DNA of 64,000 nt from Atherix ibis (taxonomy: Eukaryota > Arthropoda > Insecta > Diptera > Athericidae), in NCBI GenBank assembly GCA_958298945.1, contig OY282605.1, forward strand, positions 113,270,267 through 113,334,266, read 5' to 3'. How positions within the stretch are numbered: position 1 is the stretch's first letter; each line of letters begins with the position of its first letter. The translations under genes were made by a program, and so were the position numbers. The notes under the pieces are model-generated. The model was not told the DNA's origin and did not search any database. It was given only the letters and a program-made list of their open reading frames with translations. Positions 1-13,000 of this stretch are shown here, in pieces.

Positions 1-487
1 TTTATTTTTTTATTTTATTAGCACTATTATTTACTGAACATAAATTTATACATGGTGATATCTTCGTATTTTATGTTTTATGTGTTCTATCTTCAGTTAT
101 TTATGTAAGCATTTTGTTTTAATTCCAATCGATAGTTAATTTCTATTTTCTTCTAAATTGGATAAATTATCAAAATCTAAATAATCATAAAGAAATAGAT
201 TTATATAAAAATAACAAATTTAAGTAAATTTTTTACTTTGTCGACTCCAATAAAGGACTCACATGCGTTTGCTCGTTCATAATCCGATAAATAGAAAATT
301 CAAAAATATTTTTCCGTATAAAAAAATTTCATTTAGACCAGTCTTAAAGTTTTTTTTTTTTTAATTTATACTAGATTTTATAGTCTATTCATATCTGCAA
401 AAAAAAAACTGCACCCAAATCCATTGTAATAAATGACAAATGAAGGACAGAACAAGGGATCACAATATTGGGGTTGTTTGGTATTTA
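1..487. other. AT-rich intergenic DNA
   Basis: No frame, RNA gene or clear repeat is recognised. It contains homopolymer A/T runs (for example around 350-363 and 399-408). The final TA at 486-487 is the target-site copy of the adjacent mariner. Confidence 0.6.
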
Positions 488-1767
488 ACAGTTCGGCTGA
501 AAAAGTTTAGAACGATGGCGTCTAGATGGCGCCTCTTAATTATCACAAAGCACCATTCTTCAAATGATTCCTGTCAAAATTTGACAGCAATCGGTCGATT
601 GGTTCGTGAGATATAGCATTTTGAGTGGAGCAACTTTTGTTATTGAAAAAAAAAATGGATAAAGACGAATTTCGTGTATTGATAAAGCATTGCTTTTTGA
701 TGAAAAAAAATACAGTGGAAACCAAAGTATGGTTTGACAAACGTTATCCGGACTCTGCTCCAGCTATTTCAACTGTGGAATATTGGTTTCGTCAATTTCG
801 AACTGGTTGTACGAGCTTAGTTGATGCAGAACGCAGTGGACGCCCAAAAGAGGTGGTTACGGCAGAAAACATCAAAAAAATCCACAAAATAATTTTAAAT
901 GACCGTAAAGTGAAGTTGAGCGAGATAGCTGAGACTTTGAAGATATCGAAAGAGCGTGTTGGACATATCGTGCATGAATATTTGGGCATGCGAAAGCTGT
1001 GTGCAAAGGGGGTGCCGCGTGAGCTCTCTGTGGACCAAAAACAACAACGTGTTGATGATTCTGAGCAGTGTTTGGAGCTGTTCAAGCGCAATAAACCCGA
1101 ATTTTTGCGTCGATATGTGACAATGGATGAAACATGGCTCCGTCACTACACTCCAGAGTCCAATCGGCAGTCCGCAGACTGGAGAGCGAGCGACGAACCG
1201 AATCCAAAGCGTGGAAAGACGCAACAGTCGGCTGGCAAGGTGATGGCGTCTGTATTTTGGGATGCGCATGGTATAATATTCATTGACTATCTCCAGAAGG
1301 GACAGACGATCAACAGCGACTATTATATGTTATAGCGTTATTGGATCGTTTGAAGAAAGAAATCGCTAAGAAACGGCCTCATTTGAAGAAGAAAAAAGTG
1401 TTGTTTCACCAAGACAATGCACCGTGTCACAAGTCGATGAAAACGATAGTCAAACTCAATGAATTGGGCTACGAATTGCTGCCCCATCCACCGTATTCTC
1501 TAGATCTGGCCCCCAGCGACATTTTCCTGTTTGCAGACCTCAAGAGAATGGTCGCTGGCAAGAAATTTAAGACCGATGATGAAACTGAGGCCTATTTTGA
1601 GGCAAAACCGAAAGAGTACTATAAAAATGGTATCGAAAAGTTGGAAGACCGCTATAATTGCTGTATGGCCGTCGAAGGCAACTGTGTTGAATAATACGAG
1701 TAACAATGAATTTTGCAAAAAAAAATATTTCTACTGTGTTACGTTCTAAACTTTTAAGCCGAACTGT
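488..1767 (+). mobile_element. Mariner element, irritans/Himar1-like, complete with TIRs
   Basis: The element is 1,280 bp, close to the roughly 1.29 kb expected. Imperfect terminal inverted repeats of about 28 bp start ACAGTTCGGCTGAAAAAG at the left and are mirrored at the right end. TA dinucleotides flank both sides (486-487 and 1,768-1,769), the mariner target duplication. The interior encodes a transposase related to Himar1. With its ends intact it could be a substrate for a related transposase; its own is broken. Confidence 0.93.
655..1694 (+). pseudogene. Mariner (irritans subfamily) transposase, one frameshift
   Basis: The frame starts at ATG 655 (MDKDEFRVLIKHCF) and has the N-terminal helix-turn-helix region, the WVPREL-equivalent (here GVPREL) and the first catalytic Asp in VTMDETWLRHY. 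At about 1,330 the frame breaks after SDYYM: five extra bases lie between the Tyr-Tyr-Met codons and the following LLDRLK segment, with a TAG just downstream. The second half (1,341-1,694) keeps FHQDNAPCHKS with the second Asp and HPPYS.DLAPSD with the third, in DD34D arrangement. A small in-frame loss is seen before ETEAYFEAK, and the usual SPD reads SLD. It would not make a full transposase as it stands. Confidence 0.92.
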
Positions 1768-1769
1768 TA

Positions 1770-2130
1770 GATGACTTTGCCTAATTCCATTAAAATATTC
1801 AACTAGAATTGCCGTTCATAAATTTGAAATTTAAAAAAATTAATTAAAGTAATTAAAAAACAAACGTAAAAAAAACGATAATCTTAAATTAAAAAATTAT
1901 TCAAACTTTTAAATAAGAAAAACCTTTTTTTTCAAACGAAATTCACACATTTTTGTAAATCTGCACGTGGAAAGGTTAAAGAGATCATGGAATAAAGAAG
2001 CAAATGGAAGTAAGTATAAGAAGTTATTTTATGACTAAATCGAAAATTCTTTTAAAAAAATGTGTTCAAAATGGGAAAAACTCTTTAGGACATTTTTAGA
2101 ATAGAAAATCAAATTTGAAAGTAAAACAAA
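1770..2130. other. AT-rich spacer
   Basis: No gene is recognised between the mariner and the LINE fragment. Short A/T tracts only. Confidence 0.5.
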
Positions 2131-3290
2131 ATCCATCAGATTCCCCCTGGTTATGATTTACTAACCGATCATATATCCTCAAAACAAATCTCCACGAAAA
2201 CTCTTGTGTTCATCACCAACATATTTAATAGTATTCTTCGTAATACCTATTTTCCCTTACTTTGGTAATTTTCTGTTATCAAAAAAAAAAAAAATAGTAA
2301 AGTTCCCATTACCGTATAAGCCTATCAGTTTACTTACCAATCCTGGGAAAAACCTTTGAAGCAAATTTCTTTTAAAACACTTTTACCCTATCTTTGAAAA
2401 ATTCCAAAATTATCCCTGATCACTAATTTGGTGATTTCATTACTTATTCTTTGATCGAGTGTGTCATCCTGGACTACCCTGAAAACTCAAGATCATTTCT
2501 CTTCTAATGCCAATTTGAAGCTAGAGTTAATTACTAATTGTTCTGAAATATCCCATATTACAGCTGGTATCCCTCAAGGTAGTATTCTTGGTCCACTCTT
2601 ATACAATATTTATACTTTTGAGATGCCAAATAATTCAAAAACTTTGACTGCCACCTATGCGTATGATACTAGAATCTTCCTCAAAATATTTACAATTCCA
2701 TATTAAAAATATTAAAGACTGATTTAAGATGTAGGGAGAGTGAAGGTACTTGAGCAGAATAGTGGCCATATTACCTTTATCCTCTGCAAAGATCCAACCA
2801 TTCCTATATACCTTAATGGCAACATAATTCTACCAAAAGACAAAGTACGCTACTTGGGATTAAACCTAGACAAACAATTTACTTGGAATCCTCACACGAA
2901 ATTAAAGAGACCTAAGCTTAACAGACATTATCAACTACTACTTAGACTACTGGACAACAGATCAAAACTGACATTAAAGAGCAAGCGTTTAATTTATAAA
3001 ACAATTTTTAAACCGATCTGGACTTACGGAATTGAACTCCGAGGTTCTACTAAACATTCCAATTGCCTTCAATTAAAAATCCTCCGAAAAATAACAAAGT
3101 AATCCATCGTGACCTAAATGTACCCTTCGTTCATAAATTATGTATTTCTCGTTATAAAAAATTTCATTTCCGATCATCCTACCACAATAATCTCCTTGTT
3201 AGAAAACTATCCGCCGTTATTTTCCCCATAAATACTCATCGGCGTTTAAAGAGAAATTGACCAAGAGATATCTTGCGGCGTTAATATAAT
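2130..3290 (+). mobile_element. Jockey-like non-LTR retrotransposon fragment (reverse transcriptase, 5'-truncated, decayed)
   Basis: Broken plus-strand frames give an RT order: a PYKPISLL-like motif near 2,310-2,340, GIPQGSILGPLLYNIY at about 2,562-2,610, then ATYAYDTRIF where the family has a catalytic A-D-D; the first Asp is replaced by Tyr. Next comes YLGLNLDKQFTW (about 2,850-2,890), LIYKTIFKPIWTYGIEL and LKILRKITK, and a shifted C-terminal piece ending RRLKRN near 3,260. This is the usual jockey-clade order. Several stops and at least three frame changes show it is inactive. Confidence 0.85.
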
Positions 3291-4480
3291 ATGAATCGTT
3301 AGGTAGAAAAACGCCAATGGGTGTTTACTCTCACATGTTCCTCTCCTGTCATTTTAATGGGTTTGTAATAAAATCTGCTTGATACAATGTTTATGTAGTT
3401 GTGTAGATATGAAATAAAAACTAAATAAAAAAAAGCAAGACAATAACGGCAATATAAAGGAACCATAGTCAAGTATCATTGAAAATATTTTCTGGAAGAT
3501 GGGCTTCGAGCAGGCATCGCAGACATTTTTCAATATCCTACTTACTGAACACCCCCATATGAGGTTCACAGTGTACATCAAAAGAATCATCGGTTTGAGA
3601 TTTCACCCAAGTTTAAAGCCTTACCAGACTGCTGTTGTACACAAATATGGTCTCTAAATATTATTTCAGTACTTGAGACCCATTTAAATATTATTGAAAT
3701 ACTTTTAAAAATCGAAAATAGATCTTTTAATAAAAATAATTTTAGAATAAAAAAAATTAAAATAGGCAATTTTTTTCACTTTTAGTCCCTATTTAAGACA
3801 CTTTTTTCTAGGGTATAAATACCAGTGACGTACGGTGGTGTGCTTTTCATGAAAAATTGAAGAAAAAAATTATTTTCAACCACGTTTTGTAAAATGTGCT
3901 CTTCTGTTTTTATTTTATAAGGAGTCCCTTTTCCATCGGCATCAAGCTTAGACCACATAGTCTTCCTTGGCCTTACGTACTTCGATAGGAATTATTAATT
4001 CTTTGTAGAGCAGAAAATTAACGTTCTTCTGAAGCAGTACTCCTTGGAAGAGTTAATATTAGTTTTCCTTTTTATTTATTTACTTCCTGACACATTTAAA
4101 TGAATTTTGTTCAGATAGCAAATAAAATAATATTGTTAAAAAATTTCTAATAGAGAATAATTTTCAATTATGTTCTGTAGCCCGCCTTAGTATACTGAGA
4201 TCATAGATTATAGAAGAACTGATAATAGGAAAAACTGTCAAGTGTACTCGTACACACACTGTAATCAAAGTAGTAAGCTAAGTGCAGTAGTTTAGTGTCA
4301 GTGATATTTTTTTTAAAGTAATTTAATAAATTATTTTCGAAAAGTGCACGTGCTAGAGCCTCTGAGGTATGATTGTCTATTTTTTTGACGTCTACCTTAA
4401 ACAGGGTTCAGCAAAATGACTGTGATGGCGTTGTACTCGAAGAAGGCAAAGATCGGAGTGCAAAATTTTGCCACTTCATG
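3290..4480. other. Intergenic, nothing recognised
   Basis: An A-rich stretch near 3,410-3,440 may be the old tail of the LINE. The remainder, including short minus-strand frames at 3,354-3,769, shows no recognisable domain or coding bias. Confidence 0.4.
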
Positions 4481-4484
4481 CTAC

Positions 4485-4560
4485 TAAACGATTTGTATTT
4501 TGCGCCCTTTGTACAGTAAAGTGTTGCCAACTAAAATTATAGAGCGCGCTAAAATTGTAA
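4485..4560 (+). repeat. Isolated mariner-type left-end copy
   Basis: The stretch GCGCCCTTTGTACAGTAAAG followed by TGTTGCCAACT recurs almost unchanged at about 4,880-4,910 and 18,648-18,676, where it heads broken mariner-like elements. Here it is not followed by transposase sequence, so it is a solo end or part of a nested insertion. Confidence 0.6.
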
Positions 4561-4606
4561 AACATATTATCAAGAGTTACATTTTTGCCATAGCCACGAT
4601 TTACAC

Positions 4607-4767
4607 TCATTTTTCTCTCTGTTTGAGATCATTTCTCTCACAGTTAAACGATCATTTTTCTCACACAGTTTGAGGATCAGTTCTCTCACAATTTGAAGCT
4701 CATTTCTCTCGCGGTTTGAAGTTCTTTTCTCGATCGCTTGAAGACTTATTTCCCGCTCGGCCAATAT
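4607..4767. repeat. 23-bp minisatellite, about 7 copies
   Basis: Units like TCATTTCTCTCACAGTTTGA start at 4,607, 4,629, 4,652, 4,677, 4,700, 4,723 and 4,745 (spacings 22-25 bp). Read on the minus strand the array is open over 4,570-4,785, giving repeating Arg/Glu/Asn-rich peptides, but the period is not a codon multiple and no gene context is seen. Confidence 0.8.
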
Positions 4768-4869
4768 GAGGCTCTGAAAAACCACATGTGACTTGGGAGA
4801 ATATCTTTACAAAAGTCTATAACAAAAATTAAAAAAACTTTCTATAGAGCATCCCAAACTAGACGCAAT

Positions 4870-5700
4870 ATTTGAATTTGGCGCCCTTTGTACGATAAAG
4901 TGTTGCCAACTGAAAAAAAGACAGCGTGACAGCTGACAGTTCAGGGTAATTCAAAAATGGAACGCTACAGGAAAGAACAATGCGTTTTCATTGTTGGGCA
5001 GTATTTTAAAAATTATAAAGGTTTGGCAGCTGCAGCTATTTTCGTACAAAATATTGGTGGAAAAGCTACAGGCAATTTTCGTACAAAATATGGGTGGAAA
5101 AGTGATTTAACTTCATCGACTGTCAAGAGATTAATTAAAAAATTTAAGGAGACTGGATCAATCAGTGACTTCAAACACTGTGGCCGTCTTTCAAGAAGTC
5201 ATTCAACAAGCAGTTTGTGATAGTTTAGAAACTCCAATTCGGCACCGTTGTCATAAATTGGACACTACGAGAAGCTCTCTACGGCGTATTCTCACGAATA
5301 CAAAGTTCATTTGACTCAAGAACGGAAGCCTACTGACCACGCACAGCGAATGGAGTTCGTTGAATGGATTCTGGAACAACAAAAAGCGGGTGCTGATTTT
5401 TCAAACAAAATCATCTTCAGCGATGAGGCTTATTTTCATCTTTATGGCCGTGGTTAATCGAAAAAATTGTCGCATTTGGGGTTCAGAAAATCCACAAGTG
5501 ATTGTTGTGAAACAAATGCATCCACAACCGGTTACTGTTCTTCTTAAAAAATGCAGCTAGTCAGCGTTCAGTTTTTTAGTGCCTAAATTCTCAGATATTG
5601 ATTTGACCGACATGTGGTTTCAACAAGGCGGTGCCACATACCATACAGCCCGTGAAACAAATCAAGTACTTTCTATCAAAATTATTTCTTGAGTGAATTT
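4870..5700 (+). mobile_element. Degenerate mariner-like element (same family as 18.6 kb copy)
   Basis: It starts with the GCGCCCTTTGTACGATAAAG end sequence, then GTGACAGCTGACAG, then a frame from ATG 4,957 (MERYRKEQCVFIVGQYFKNY) with a helix-turn-helix-like segment ending TVKRLIKKFKETGSI. Later broken frames give SDEAYFHLYG, NRKNCRIWGSENPQVIV and a MWFQQ-like piece near 5,612. These are the order of a mariner/Tc1 transposase with a long DD spacing. Many stops. In the N-terminal part an 'NFRTKYGWK' stretch duplicates nearby sequence. Confidence 0.75.
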
Positions 5701-6516
5701 AGGACATTCTTTATATGAACGGATATAAGGAGAATAAAATCTGTCAAAAAGGCGAAACATTTTACGTACAAGAAAATCAACCCTTAATTACTTAATATAA
5801 TTCATATTATAACTGAATATCAATAAAATAGGGTAACATCAATTTTTAGGCCTACAGAATACAGATTGATCGCTACAAGATTTTTAAGATGGCGAAATAA
5901 TTTTAATAAGATTTTAAGATTTACTTAAAAACTGATTATTTTCATAGGCGAAATTGCCAAATAATTTTTGATTTTGTTTATGTGCTGTGTGATAGTTATT
6001 GTTTGTGTGTATTTGAATATTACATGCGTTAAATTTGAATTTATATCCATTTGAAAATCGCTATTTGTTTTTTTTGTTTTTTTGCAACGAGAATATATTT
6101 TTTTAATGTTATTTTTTGGTATTACTGTTGGTAATTTTTTTTTCCTCTAAAAACCACACTTACTATTTTACGGATATTGTTCATATTTTCTTACTTGTCC
6201 CTTAAATATATATCGTCGATTTTTTTTTTTGGTTTTTTGTAATTTAATTAATCTTAAATTATGTTCGTTCATTACTTATAAACAGTAAACAACCTAATTA
6301 GTAATTATTTTTTTTTTTTGTTGTTGTTAATATTTAAATGTATTCAATTTTCTAACATAACATAAGTTCCACATTCCATCTGATCGAAAATTAATTTTCT
6401 GCTTCTTTACTTACCAAAATTCGATTTAATTATTTTCAAATTTTGAATTAATATTTAATTTAACTTTCTCGTAATTTGTATATTTGAACTTAAATTGCCA
6501 TTTCTTCGTTTGTGTT
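5700..6516. other. AT-rich intergenic DNA downstream of the FERM gene
   Basis: Long T and A tracts, no recognised gene or repeat family. The real 3' end of the FERM transcript may extend into this stretch. Confidence 0.4.
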
Positions 6517-7007
6517 TTTATTTCACTCGTAAATGAATATTAAAATTTTCACATTTCGTTATTCGATGTTAAACAATATTTACTTTGAATAGTCGAGACA
6601 AATTTTTTAGCGACAAATTTCAATACTTCTAATAGTATTGCCCATTTAAATTGAGATGACCAACAATTCGTTACTTCGTTAACAGCTGTAACTTTTGTCT
6701 GTGATTAGTCCAATCCTAAAAATCTTTTCATTATATTTTTGGTACAGGCTTAAAATTAATTTCAGTCTTAAATATGTTTTCATTTTCTTTTCGTTTTCTT
6801 TGTTTTTTTTTTTTTTTTTTGGTACAGAAATTTTGAAAGTTTTGACAAGGTCCGATTATAAAATGAAGAAACTGTTTGTCATTGGTAAGTAATGTGGTAA
6901 GATTCAGCATGAGCACGTGAGCAATTAAAGGCGAAATAAAAAAAAACCAAGTTTTAGACGATAGGCAAGGAAGGGATTATCAGCTTTTCGGAAGGGGACG
7001 AACTGAT
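6517..7007 (-). other. Probable 3' UTR of the FERM gene
   Basis: Downstream of the stop codon the minus strand is AT-rich with a long poly-A tract near 6,805-6,823 and no further frame. The nearest canonical AATAAA on the minus strand that I see is at 6,522-6,517. This would give a 3' UTR of about 0.5 kb. The end is an estimate, since further signals could be used. Confidence 0.4.
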
Positions 7008-10000
7008 TTAATTGTCACTGACTTCGTCCGAGTCATTAAGGAAGTTTGGTGGTGGCACCATTCGTAAATTGTGTACGAAACTATCTTTTTCCGAATCGAT
7101 ATAGGATTCGTTCTCGTAATCGGATAGGAAATCTGGATAGGGTAGCTCAAGTTCTTCACGTGGCATCGATGGTCGGGGTTTGATGTGAACTCCGGCCACG
7201 AAACTGTCTTCGCTCGAGTTGCATAGATCGTCGGAGAGTCCGGCTTTGGTTTCGGGGCCACTCTCATCTGGAGTGTACTGAACGCCTGGATATTCCGTTT
7301 CAAATGATCCTTTCGCGGCAATCGATTCCTCACGCTTCAGTTGTCGCTTCCTTTGCCTTTGTGGCTTCACAGGCTGAATCGGAATCTCCGCCTTGTACAT
7401 GGGATTGGTAATGTGACTGAGTCGATCGTATCGTGGGAATCCCATTTCGTCGACATTGTCCGTCATGTCGAGACTTTCGAACTTGGTCGAGTACGAAGAG
7501 CTCGGATATGGATGGTACTTTGCCTCTTCATATTCGTCAGTCATATGCTCTTGTTCCTCGTCGAATTCGGGGTATTTAAGCTCATCGGAATGCTCTCTTT
7601 TCGAAAGGTCCGAGCTGCCCGAATCGATTTCAGGAAAATATCCTTCCGAACATTCCGAGCTCTCTTGTTCCATAAGGACGCGCTCCACGCGCGTTTTCTT
7701 TGTGGGAACTTGTCTCTTTTTTCTGTAACCCCGACTTCGAAGTTTTGGATCTTGTTTTCTAAAGTCCAGAGAACTGTCAGTGTCGTTTCCGCTTGGTGGA
7801 CTTTTTGTCACAGACGTTCTGGGTATCGACGATTTCCGAGGCGGCTTCTGAATCACTTGAATGGGTGGTGATTCCGAACTAAGACTACTCGAGTAGTAGG
7901 GTGAACACTTTGCCAATTTATCCGGGCGTTGCGGCATTGGCGATGAATTGTCGGTACTCGTTGTGGTTTCGCTGTTGTGTGTAGTTGTTGTGGTTGCCGA
8001 CGAACTACCAACGTACTCCTCGTCGATTTTCGGAAATTCACTTGACGAACTGAGCAAATGTTCGTGGAACGATTGCGATTGTCTTAATTTGCTGCTGCTT
8101 TTGTATTCTCGAATTTGTGACTTCGAAAGCGTTTTATCATCGTAACTATGATGCTTGACCAATGGCCTATCATATGGATTAGGGTCACGCGGAGGTTTTC
8201 CTGCTGTGCTTACTATTGGCAGACACTCTTGGCTTTGGTATCGTTCGGTTAACTTTTCGTCTTGTCCGTAGAGTCTCTCTACGAAAGGTTCCCCTTCGGA
8301 GGATACATCTTGGCTGTGATAACGTTGCGACATCAGTTCTAGTGATCGACGCTTTTTCGAGGTGTCTTCTTGTTTAGTCGGTTTTGGTACTTTCTCCTCC
8401 ATCTTAACTATTCTCGGAGGGGGAATTTTCATAGGGCGCTCTGTAGATTTTGGCGGTGACACTTTGGCGCACTCTTCCGAACTGGTACCATTACTGCCAG
8501 ATTTTTTGTGAATGCTGGGAAACACTTCTTTGGCATCATCGCTACCGCTATGTCTTTTGGCGGTAGTACGAGGATGCTTCAGGGGCACATACTCAATACC
8601 GTTGCCGCGCCGAGTTTGGCGAGACTCAACCGATGACACAGAGTCAGCGACCGCTACCAGTGTTCGACTACTCGATGTCGACCATTCAGTAATCGTCTGT
8701 GCCATCTCCGTCAATGTTAATGTGGTATCATCGCTTCTTGGCCCAGACTCTGTGTACTTGTCAGTTTCTGAATTCGATAAAATATCGTATCTTAATCCGT
8801 CCGAAGATCCGTTATCACCCGAAAATTTATTCTTACTACTCGAATAACTGCCACTTTTTTCGTTCAGACTCTCCGTTGACTTGTTGATGGAGCTTATGCT
8901 CGATTTCGTATGTGTTGATTTTTCGCTTTTGGCACCGCCCGAATGGTTCGAGACTGCTGACAAACTATCAGAACCAGATAAGTTAGCATATTGACGAACA
9001 GTGTTGGTTCCCGTCGACCATTCTGATATGCTCAGTCCAATCGACGTGTCTTCCGAGTGGGAACTGTGCGTGCATTTCTTTTGTTGCAAACCCATTCGAA
9101 CAGTACCATCCAAGTCTGTGCCAAGCGAGCTTGTCTCTTCTTCTGAATGGCTAGAATGGCTGCATTTCTTACACGAACCAGTACTGAGCCGTGGCTCATA
9201 GCTGGCTCTTCGTACTGTGTCTTCTATGAAAGTGCCACAAGAAGTCGAGAGAATGTCGTCGATCGATGTGTCCGAATTGTTCGATCCTCGTGAGAACTTT
9301 GGTACTGCATCGGTTGTTTTACTGTCGTCTGGTGAAATTTGTATTTTAACAGTTCCTGGTCCGAAAACATCGTCATTGGAAAAAACGTCATCTTCTGATA
9401 TTGGACTGCGATTGTGTGGCGATCGAGTTGGTTGTGAAATTATAACCATATCGGGGCTAGAATCTTTCATGATTCCCTGGCTTTGAAGCGATTTACTAGT
9501 CGTGCAACAAGAGGTGATGTCGAACGTTGAAGTTAAGCAGACCGTTGTCGCCAATGTAGAACTAAGGCAAGTTACTGGTTCGTATTGCATCTCTGACAGA
9601 CAGGATGCATCCGGTTGTGTTACTGGCAATGACACTGACATTAAGTAGGCTGTATCTTCGTATGGCAATACGTACGGAGATGTTTTTGTTGTTACCGGTT
9701 CCTCAGACTCTTCGAAGGGCATACTGTCATCATGGGAATCGCTAGTAACGTCTAACTCTTCAATCGTATGATCCGTCGCCGTGAACGAATCAACCATAAC
9801 TTGGGCTGCATTTTCTGGTTCACTCATATAGTAGATCTCAATGTTATCGATGATCGGCGTTTCGATAGCACTAGATGGCGGCGAAGGCCAATCGATCGAA
9901 TCTTGCGATATGCTCGCCTTCCAGCAAAACGTTTTTGGCACTGGCCTATCTAGATCAGGCATGACATAAGCGGCTTCTATCGCATGCTTATGAACTGGGA

Positions 10001-13000
10001 CATGGTCATAAGGAATTTCTGGCAAGGGCCAATCTTCAGAGTCTTGACTGCCAGCATTTGACAGGCACATAAGGGTAGGTTTTTCTACCTCTTCTACATC
10101 AGGTGACTTTTCACAAACTTGCGTCACCAAAAATCTACCAGTTACAACCGTTGGCGACTTAGGAGCATTGTAAAATCCCATTTTCTCTGCTGTTGCTGAA
10201 TCGCATGGGATTTCTGGCATTTCGGCTGAGGTGCGCCTATCAGCATCTGATATATATGCCAAGTTGGTATTACTTCGCGAATCTGAGCTAAGACTAGCTT
10301 GATGATCTGTTGAGGCGGCTGATTCGTCACGAATGCTAGCCGATTGCGTAGACGCTTTGCTCACATCATCTTCCATGCTCGATTTCTCTGAATTTGTACT
10401 ACGCTCAGAAATCCGTGATAGTGTACGACCCAAAGTAAATCCGGAATTATATCCTAATATGTCAGTTGGATTGATTCCGATTCCACCGATTCCACTGGTC
10501 ATAGCTGGATATCCGAATGTTGTTGGAAAATCATTTAATTCATCTTGGAAGCTTGAGTCACTTTCTTTCTGTTCGTCTGGTGAAACCTCTTTCATTTCAC
10601 TGTCAGAAGAGTCCTTGGGCGCCGTTGTGGGGTCGTAATTCTCGTAGCTTTCGTTATCAGGTGGCTGCCAATTATCTTCGATACTGGAGCTGCCAGAACT
10701 TTCGATTGGAAATGGTTTCCACGTTGACTGTTGTTCTTTTAGGCCAAGTTCGCCTCGTCGTTGGGCGGCACCTAACGAACCAGAGCTGCTCTCTGTCTCG
10801 AACGAGCCCCGTGATTCAACGCTTAGTGATCCTTTTGATTCAAGGCTTGACTTTGATTCTAGCGAACTACGATCGCCATTCGATTTCGTTAGTTTGGATG
10901 TTGTCGATTCCGTTGGACTGCTACGACACAGTTTTTTGTGAGCTCCAACTCTGATCGGCTTGACAATTTTCGGTATATTATTGGAACCGCCTGAACTAGA
11001 TTCGCTATCGTCGCGTTGCAGTATCTGTGAAATTTTCTCCTCAATTTGGTCTTGGTCTAGTTCAGAACCTGAGCCCAAATCGATCGGATGTTGTTTCTCA
11101 AGCGTTGGTGTTGTTGCTTTTTGTGTAGGTGATCGTATAGACGTTTGGTCTTGGAAGCTCTCAACTTGCTCCAACTTCAACATTTGTTCTTTTAGCTCGA
11201 GACATTTCTTCTCTTCAATGTCACCAAAATCTTGAGATATGCCAAGTGGCCTTGCAATTGAACAACTTAAGCTGGACTCCTCGTCTAGAGAGCTTTTCTC
11301 TTTGCCACTAATCGATAGACTCCAATCTTGCCTTCCATCCCTACCAGGACTGATCTCTTTTTCTCCGCTCGTCCATGATCCATCCGAGCTTCGAGATTTT
11401 TCAATATTCAGCATGTTCAGAGATTGTCTATGGCGCGAAGTATCGGTCGCAGTGTCTGAGGATGTGGTTTCGGCCTCTTTTTTAATTAATGACTCCAGTG
11501 GGGATTTTTCGCAAACAGGACTTGTGTCGGGTGGGGTTATAATAATATTCATGTCAGAGGTTGGTGTTACTGATTCCGATTCGAATACGTTAAAATCACT
11601 TCCATCCTCCAACGTTTCCTGAGCTTCAAGTTGATTGCGATCAGGTTCTAGAGTCTTCGAACTGGCGTCTGAGCCAATATATTCTTCACATTCGACTGTC
11701 ATCCACGATGGTGTCTCGTCACTTCGACTCCGTTCCAAACTCAATCGATGTTGGCTATCATGCTGTGAGACAGCTAAATGTTTTCGCTCACTAGAAATAT
11801 CGTCTTCCAATGACGGCTCTTCACACTCAATGGTTGGCACTCTATGACCGAATTCATTAGTTTCTTTCTCTTCATTTTCCGGCTTGTCATCATTAACAAA
11901 TGTCGGAGACTCTTCTGACTCACTGTCGCCATCTTTCGATGGCTTCCTACTTGATGTCTCATCAGTTTCTTTTGCATCTTCTGAAGGTAGCGACTGCCGT
12001 TTTAATAAGTCCAGCTTCCTTCGTTCTGTTATGACAGCTTGCATATCGATTTCTTCTACCACTTGTTCTGGATAGGAGAATGTGCGTCTTTCAGGAACGC
12101 GGGGTTTTTCCACACGAGACATTTTCTTCTCATCTAGTGACAACCATTGTCCTGCGGTTGTTGGCTTCTGTGTAGATCGCTCATCTTGCGATTTACTATC
12201 GCTATCCGTTGAGGTTTTTCTCGAATCATCTGGTATTCGCCGATCGATGTGCTCTGACGACTTACTTTTCCTTGGTGTATCTTTTACCTCGAAGTTATTA
12301 TCAAGACTTCGTGTTTTCACTTCAGGATCTAAATATTGATGATCGGATTTTCGTTCTAGGCTCTTTGATTTACCTTCAAATTTCTTGTGCACTACAGAAC
12401 CTTCGATTTTCTGCTTTAACTCCTGACTCTTTGCTATCTTTCGTGGTGACTTAATTACCATATCTTCGGGTGCATCTGATTTTTCCGATTCTTCAAATGA
12501 TTTATTTCGATCTTCGAAACTACGATTCGCCTTATCGATTTTCTCCTGACTACGTCCTTCGTCAAAACTCCGACTAAATTTAACTAACGAAGAATCTAAC
12601 TTCCTGGGTGATTTCGCTATTAGAACATGATCTTCCGCTTTGCTCTTAAAATCAGTTTCTATTATGATTTTTCCATCTTCCGTCTTCACAGAAATTTTAT
12701 CTTCTGGTGCAGGGAATGGCGGCAGAGTATCTTTTACTGGACTGAGCATAGTTATGGTCTGCTTCATGGCGGATTCGTAAAGTTTTTGCTGACGTTCTTT
12801 GCGCTTGGCTATGTCTTGTTCGGTTTCTTCCTGGGATTTGCTCTTATCCTTGATTAGGCATCGTTTACCCTCTTTTTCAATCGATTTGGGCCGTTCTTTG
12901 GTGGCTGCCTTCTTGCCATCTTTTGAGTCTCTTCGACTTTTGCCATTACCATTACCATTCTCATCGCTCGTTGATATTAATCTTTCCTTAGAGCCGTTCT

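Noticed and set aside
3354..3769. Minus-strand small frames
   Set aside because: AT-driven Phe/Ile/Leu text without domain or context.
6695..6916. Small frames on both strands around the T-rich tract
   Set aside because: Within the likely 3' UTR and made of homopolymer-derived residues.
7341..7871. Plus-strand 176-codon frame opposite the giant exon
   Set aside because: It is a shadow of the minus-strand coding exon; its residues follow from the antisense of Ser/Glu codons and it has no domain.
10517..10954. Plus-strand 145-codon frame opposite the giant exon
   Set aside because: Same reason: no start context, no domain, fully inside the minus-strand exon.
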